This document shows, in pieces, positions 63,764-64,000 of a stretch of DNA of 64,000 bases. Where the stretch lies: the NCBI GenBank assembly GCA_025558095.1, contig JAIVFI010000001.1, positions 262,501-326,500 of the forward strand, written 5' to 3'. Below the pieces are notes generated by a model. It saw only the letters and a list, made by a program, of their open reading frames with translations, had not been told where the DNA came from and did no database searches. The translations under genes were made by a program, and so were the position numbers. Each line of letters starts with the position of its first letter. Positions within the stretch are counted from its first letter, which is position 1. The stretch is from Hyaloraphidium curvatum. Lineage: Eukaryota > Monoblepharomycota > Hyaloraphidiomycetes > Hyaloraphidiales > Hyaloraphidiaceae.

Positions 63764-64000
63764 GGGCGCCCTAAAGGACGGTGTCGAGCAGGTGGTCCTC
63801 GACGCCCGGGAGCTCAACATCTCGGCCGTGCGCTTCGTCGAAGGCGGCAAGCTCGTTCCGGCCAAGCACACCCTGCACCCGGAGCACTTTGCCTTTGGCC
63901 AGCGTTTCGAAATCCGGCTCCCGGGGCCCCTCGACAAGGACGCCACGGCCGAGCTGAGGATCGACTACGCGACCCGCCCCGAATGCGCGGCCGCGGGCTG
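63764..64000 (+). pseudogene. 5'-truncated second copy of the M1 aminopeptidase gene
   Basis: Near-identical to the complement of about 24,830-25,065 in the aminopeptidase gene. It encodes the same segment (ALKDGVEQVVLDAREL; LHPEHFAFGQRFEIRLPGPL), with changes such as D to N and L to F, plus silent ones. Similarity begins at about 63764, so the first 60 codons of the original are missing. A new ATG at 63759 happens to be in frame. The copy lies 76 bp from the MlrC start, head-to-head, and runs off the window, so it cannot be told whether the rest is present. Confidence 0.85.

Overview
The window is eukaryotic nuclear DNA, very GC-rich, with short spliceosomal introns (mostly 50-66 nt, GTGNGT or GTAAGT donors, CAG acceptors). 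A fungal-specific transcription factor domain protein, a DUF7918-type protein and a Ty3/gypsy chromovirus point to a fungus. Head-to-head pentameric ligand-gated ion channel genes and the high GC fit an early-diverging, chytrid-like lineage better than an ascomycete or basidiomycete. A Hyaloraphidium-like genome is a guess I cannot test here. Exon joins below were worked out by hand from splice motifs, reading phase and paralogue or family comparison.

Region 1 (1-12.6 kb) is repeat-dominated. A huge imperfect inverted repeat has a left arm of about 390-4825 and a right arm of about 6345-10885. Its 1.5 kb centre holds one intron-containing gene of unknown function. A lower-GC island at about 11.0-12.1 kb carries a small zinc-knuckle gene.

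Region 2 (13-28.3 kb) is ordinary gene-dense DNA: a multi-pass membrane protein, a small ORF with an in-frame TAG, a four-exon SDR, two divergently transcribed pLGIC genes, a C2H2 zinc-finger protein, a leukotriene-A4-hydrolase-type M1 aminopeptidase, a DUF7918-type protein and an MFS transporter.

Region 3 (28.3-60 kb) is a glycosylation and cell-surface island. It has a membrane-anchored SAM methyltransferase, glycosyltransferases of families GT25 (two), GT17, GT2 and GT10, a further putative glycosyltransferase, and three copies of a module made of a type I surface glycoprotein plus a GT92 enzyme. Surface-protein copies 1 and 2 look identical over about 2.8 kb. Copy 3 is diverged except for a converted patch over intron 3 and exon 4. 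The three GT92 partners are each damaged differently: a 2-nt deletion, a retrotransposon in the last codons, and reduction to a remnant. A fungal-specific transcription factor lies between modules 1 and 2. A very young, structurally complete chromovirus with 131-bp LTRs, TAGGG target duplication and an apparent 11-nt self-priming site sits in module 2.

Region 4 (60-64 kb) has a putative secreted Hsp20-LEA fusion, an MlrC-type metallopeptidase with one unresolved reading-frame break, and at the window edge an inverted, 5'-truncated second copy of the M1 aminopeptidase gene.

Working interpretation (inference): most of regions 3-4 concerns building and diversifying a glycosylated cell surface. 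The surface-protein/GT92 module behaves like a small recombining gene family.
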